A model generated the notes under the pieces. It was not told where the DNA came from. It did no database searches and saw only the letters and a program-made list of their open reading frames with translations. The position numbers were made by a program, and so were the translations under genes. Positions 63,013 through 64,000 of a DNA stretch of 64,000 nt are shown piece after piece. How positions within the stretch are numbered: the stretch's first letter is position 1; each line of letters starts with the position of its first letter. This DNA comes from Microbacterium natoriense (GTDB lineage: Bacteria > Actinomycetota > Actinomycetes > Actinomycetales > Microbacteriaceae), in contig NZ_JAUSXV010000001.1 in the NCBI RefSeq assembly GCF_030816295.1, forward strand, positions 434,001-498,000, read 5' to 3'.

Positions 63013-64000
63013 TCAGTGCGCAGGAAGAAGCGCGAGAGTGCGTCGAGCGAGGTCGTCGATCTCGACGCCGTCGAGGCCGGGAAGGCTCGTGGCGATGCGG
63101 TTCCGCAACGGCGCGGTGAATCGCTCGGGGAGCCCGGCGAAGCCCGCCAGGCCCCCGAGCACCGAACCGACCGTCGCGCCGGCGGAGTCGGTGTCCCACC
63201 CTGCCACCACGGCGAGCGGCACCCCTCGGGCGAAGTCGCCGCCGCTGCGGGCGATGGCGAACGCGATGAGCGCGGCGTTGTTGATCGTGTGCACCCAGTG
63301 GAGGCGTCCGTACGCGGCGTGCAGCGCGTCGAGGGCTGCGGCGTCGTCGAGATCCGAACGGCCGAGATCGGCGCCGTGGGCGATGGCGGCGGCGAGCTCG
63401 CTGTCGACGGGAACCACGGTCCGGGCCAGCGCGAGCACCTCGTCCACGGAGTGCGAGACCAGCGACGCGGATGCCAGGGCGGCTGCCCACATCGCACCCC
63501 AGAGGCCGTTGCGCGTGTGGCTGAGGCGCGCGTCCGTCCAGGCCATGCGCGCGGCCTCGCCGACATCGCCGGGGTTGATCCAGCCGTAGACGTCGGTGCG
63601 GATGAGCGCTCCGATCCATTCGCGGAACGGGTTGCGCACGCGGGCGGCTTCATCGGGGCGGTAGCCGTCGAGAAGGTTGCGGTACGCGATGCGCTCGGCG
63701 GTGAACGTGCGGCCGGCCGGGAGGTCTGCCAGCCAGGCCTGGGCCACGTCGTCGGTGGTGAACCCGCGTCCCGCCGTCTCCAAGACGCGGAGGTTGAGCA
63801 GCGGGTAGTTGAGATCGTCGTCCTCCGGCATCCCGTCGATGTTCTCGACGAGGGAGTTCACCGCCGATCTCCTGTTCCACGGCCAGCGGGCGGCGACCTC
63901 GGCGGGCAGCCCCTGCGCCGTGAAGTAGTCCGTGAGCGGCCAGCGATCGGTCGATCGCAGGATCTCCTCGATCCCCTCGCGGGGGATCTTCTCGACAGGC
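63013..64000 (-). CDS. ADP-ribosylglycohydrolase family protein, 5' part outside the window
   Basis: The frame is open to the window edge and reads PVEKIPREGIEEILRSTDRW near the start, so at least 329 residues are present and the true start lies beyond 64000. Metal motifs are GMPEDDDLNYPLLNLRVLE and the C-terminal GWDTDSAGATVGSVLGGLAG, both intact. A GTG at 63861 is an internal codon, not the start. It is the first visible gene of the ADP-ribose/ribose operon. Confidence 0.9.
   Translation of the reverse strand, partial: PVEKIPREGIEEILRSTDRWPLTDYFTAQGLPAEVAARWPWNRRSAVNSLVENIDGMPEDDDLNYPLLNLRVLETAGRGFTTDDVAQAWLADLPAGRTFTAERIAYRNLLDGYRPDEAARVRNPFREWIGALIRTDVYGWINPGDVGEAARMAWTDARLSHTRNGLWGAMWAAALASASLVSHSVDEVLALARTVVPVDSELAAAIAHGADLGRSDLDDAAALDALHAAYGRLHWVHTINNAALIAFAIARSGGDFARGVPLAVVAGWDTDSAGATVGSVLGGLAGFAGLPERFTAPLRNRIATSLPGLDGVEIDDLARRTLALLPAH

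Overview
The window is GC-rich actinobacterial DNA, most likely a chromosome segment of a Microbacteriaceae member (Microbacterium-like). Reasons: the dnaB / rplI-rpsR-ssb-rpsF block, strong GC-ending codon use, many GTG starts and 4-base ATGA/GTGA gene overlaps, LAxTG-type sortase anchors and the gene families present. No rRNA, tRNA, CRISPR array, phage or insertion sequence was seen.

Layout. (1) 1-13.4 kb is a sugar/uronate catabolic locus. It holds a frame-broken fumarylacetoacetate-hydrolase gene with an SDR dehydrogenase, RidA, a D-aminoacylase, a GH99/WbsX-like protein, an FAD oxidoreductase, a carbohydrate ABC importer (binding protein plus two permeases), a second SDR, an IclR regulator and a secreted DUF5060/DUF4038/LamG glycosidase-like protein, also frame-broken. 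(2) 13.4-19.6 kb holds a DesK-like histidine kinase and a NarL-like response regulator on either side of a 1193-residue, oppositely oriented, sortase-anchored DUF11 surface protein. The same TGACA-TT-TGTCA inverted repeat lies before the kinase and in the regulator/surface-protein divergent region. (3) 19.6-34 kb holds a serine beta-lactamase-like enzyme, an SDR, three formylglycine-type sulfatases in a row, a peptide-type ABC importer with a permease-ATPase fusion, a PadR regulator with a perfect 14-bp palindrome, and the formylglycine-generating enzyme that would mature the sulfatases. (4) 34-45.7 kb is mixed: two DUF202 membrane proteins, an alpha/beta hydrolase, an MFS exporter divergent from a tandem TetR regulator, an SDR, an APH-type kinase, about 1 kb of decayed DNA, a DHA2 exporter, a tyrosine phosphatase and a SulP transporter. 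(5) 45.9-52.5 kb is an envelope/stress-like cluster (large membrane protein, DUF1254/DUF1214, SHOCT, DUF6325 and PLDc_N/SHOCT proteins, a TPR-LuxR regulator, a holin-like protein) plus a broken patatin phospholipase. (6) 52.6-60 kb is the replication/ribosome core: dnaB, a DnaA-box-rich intergenic region, two exported proteins (one with seven chaplin-like repeats and a sortase anchor), then rpsF-ssb-rpsR-rplI and a lipoprotein. (7) 60-64 kb is an operon of three ADP-ribosylglycohydrolase-family proteins and a ribokinase, consistent with ADP-ribose/ribose salvage.

A recurring oddity is apparent frameshifts in six genes. Five, including the essential ssb, are mended by removing one base. This suggests insertion errors in the assembly at least as much as true gene decay, so these genes should be treated as possibly intact in the organism.
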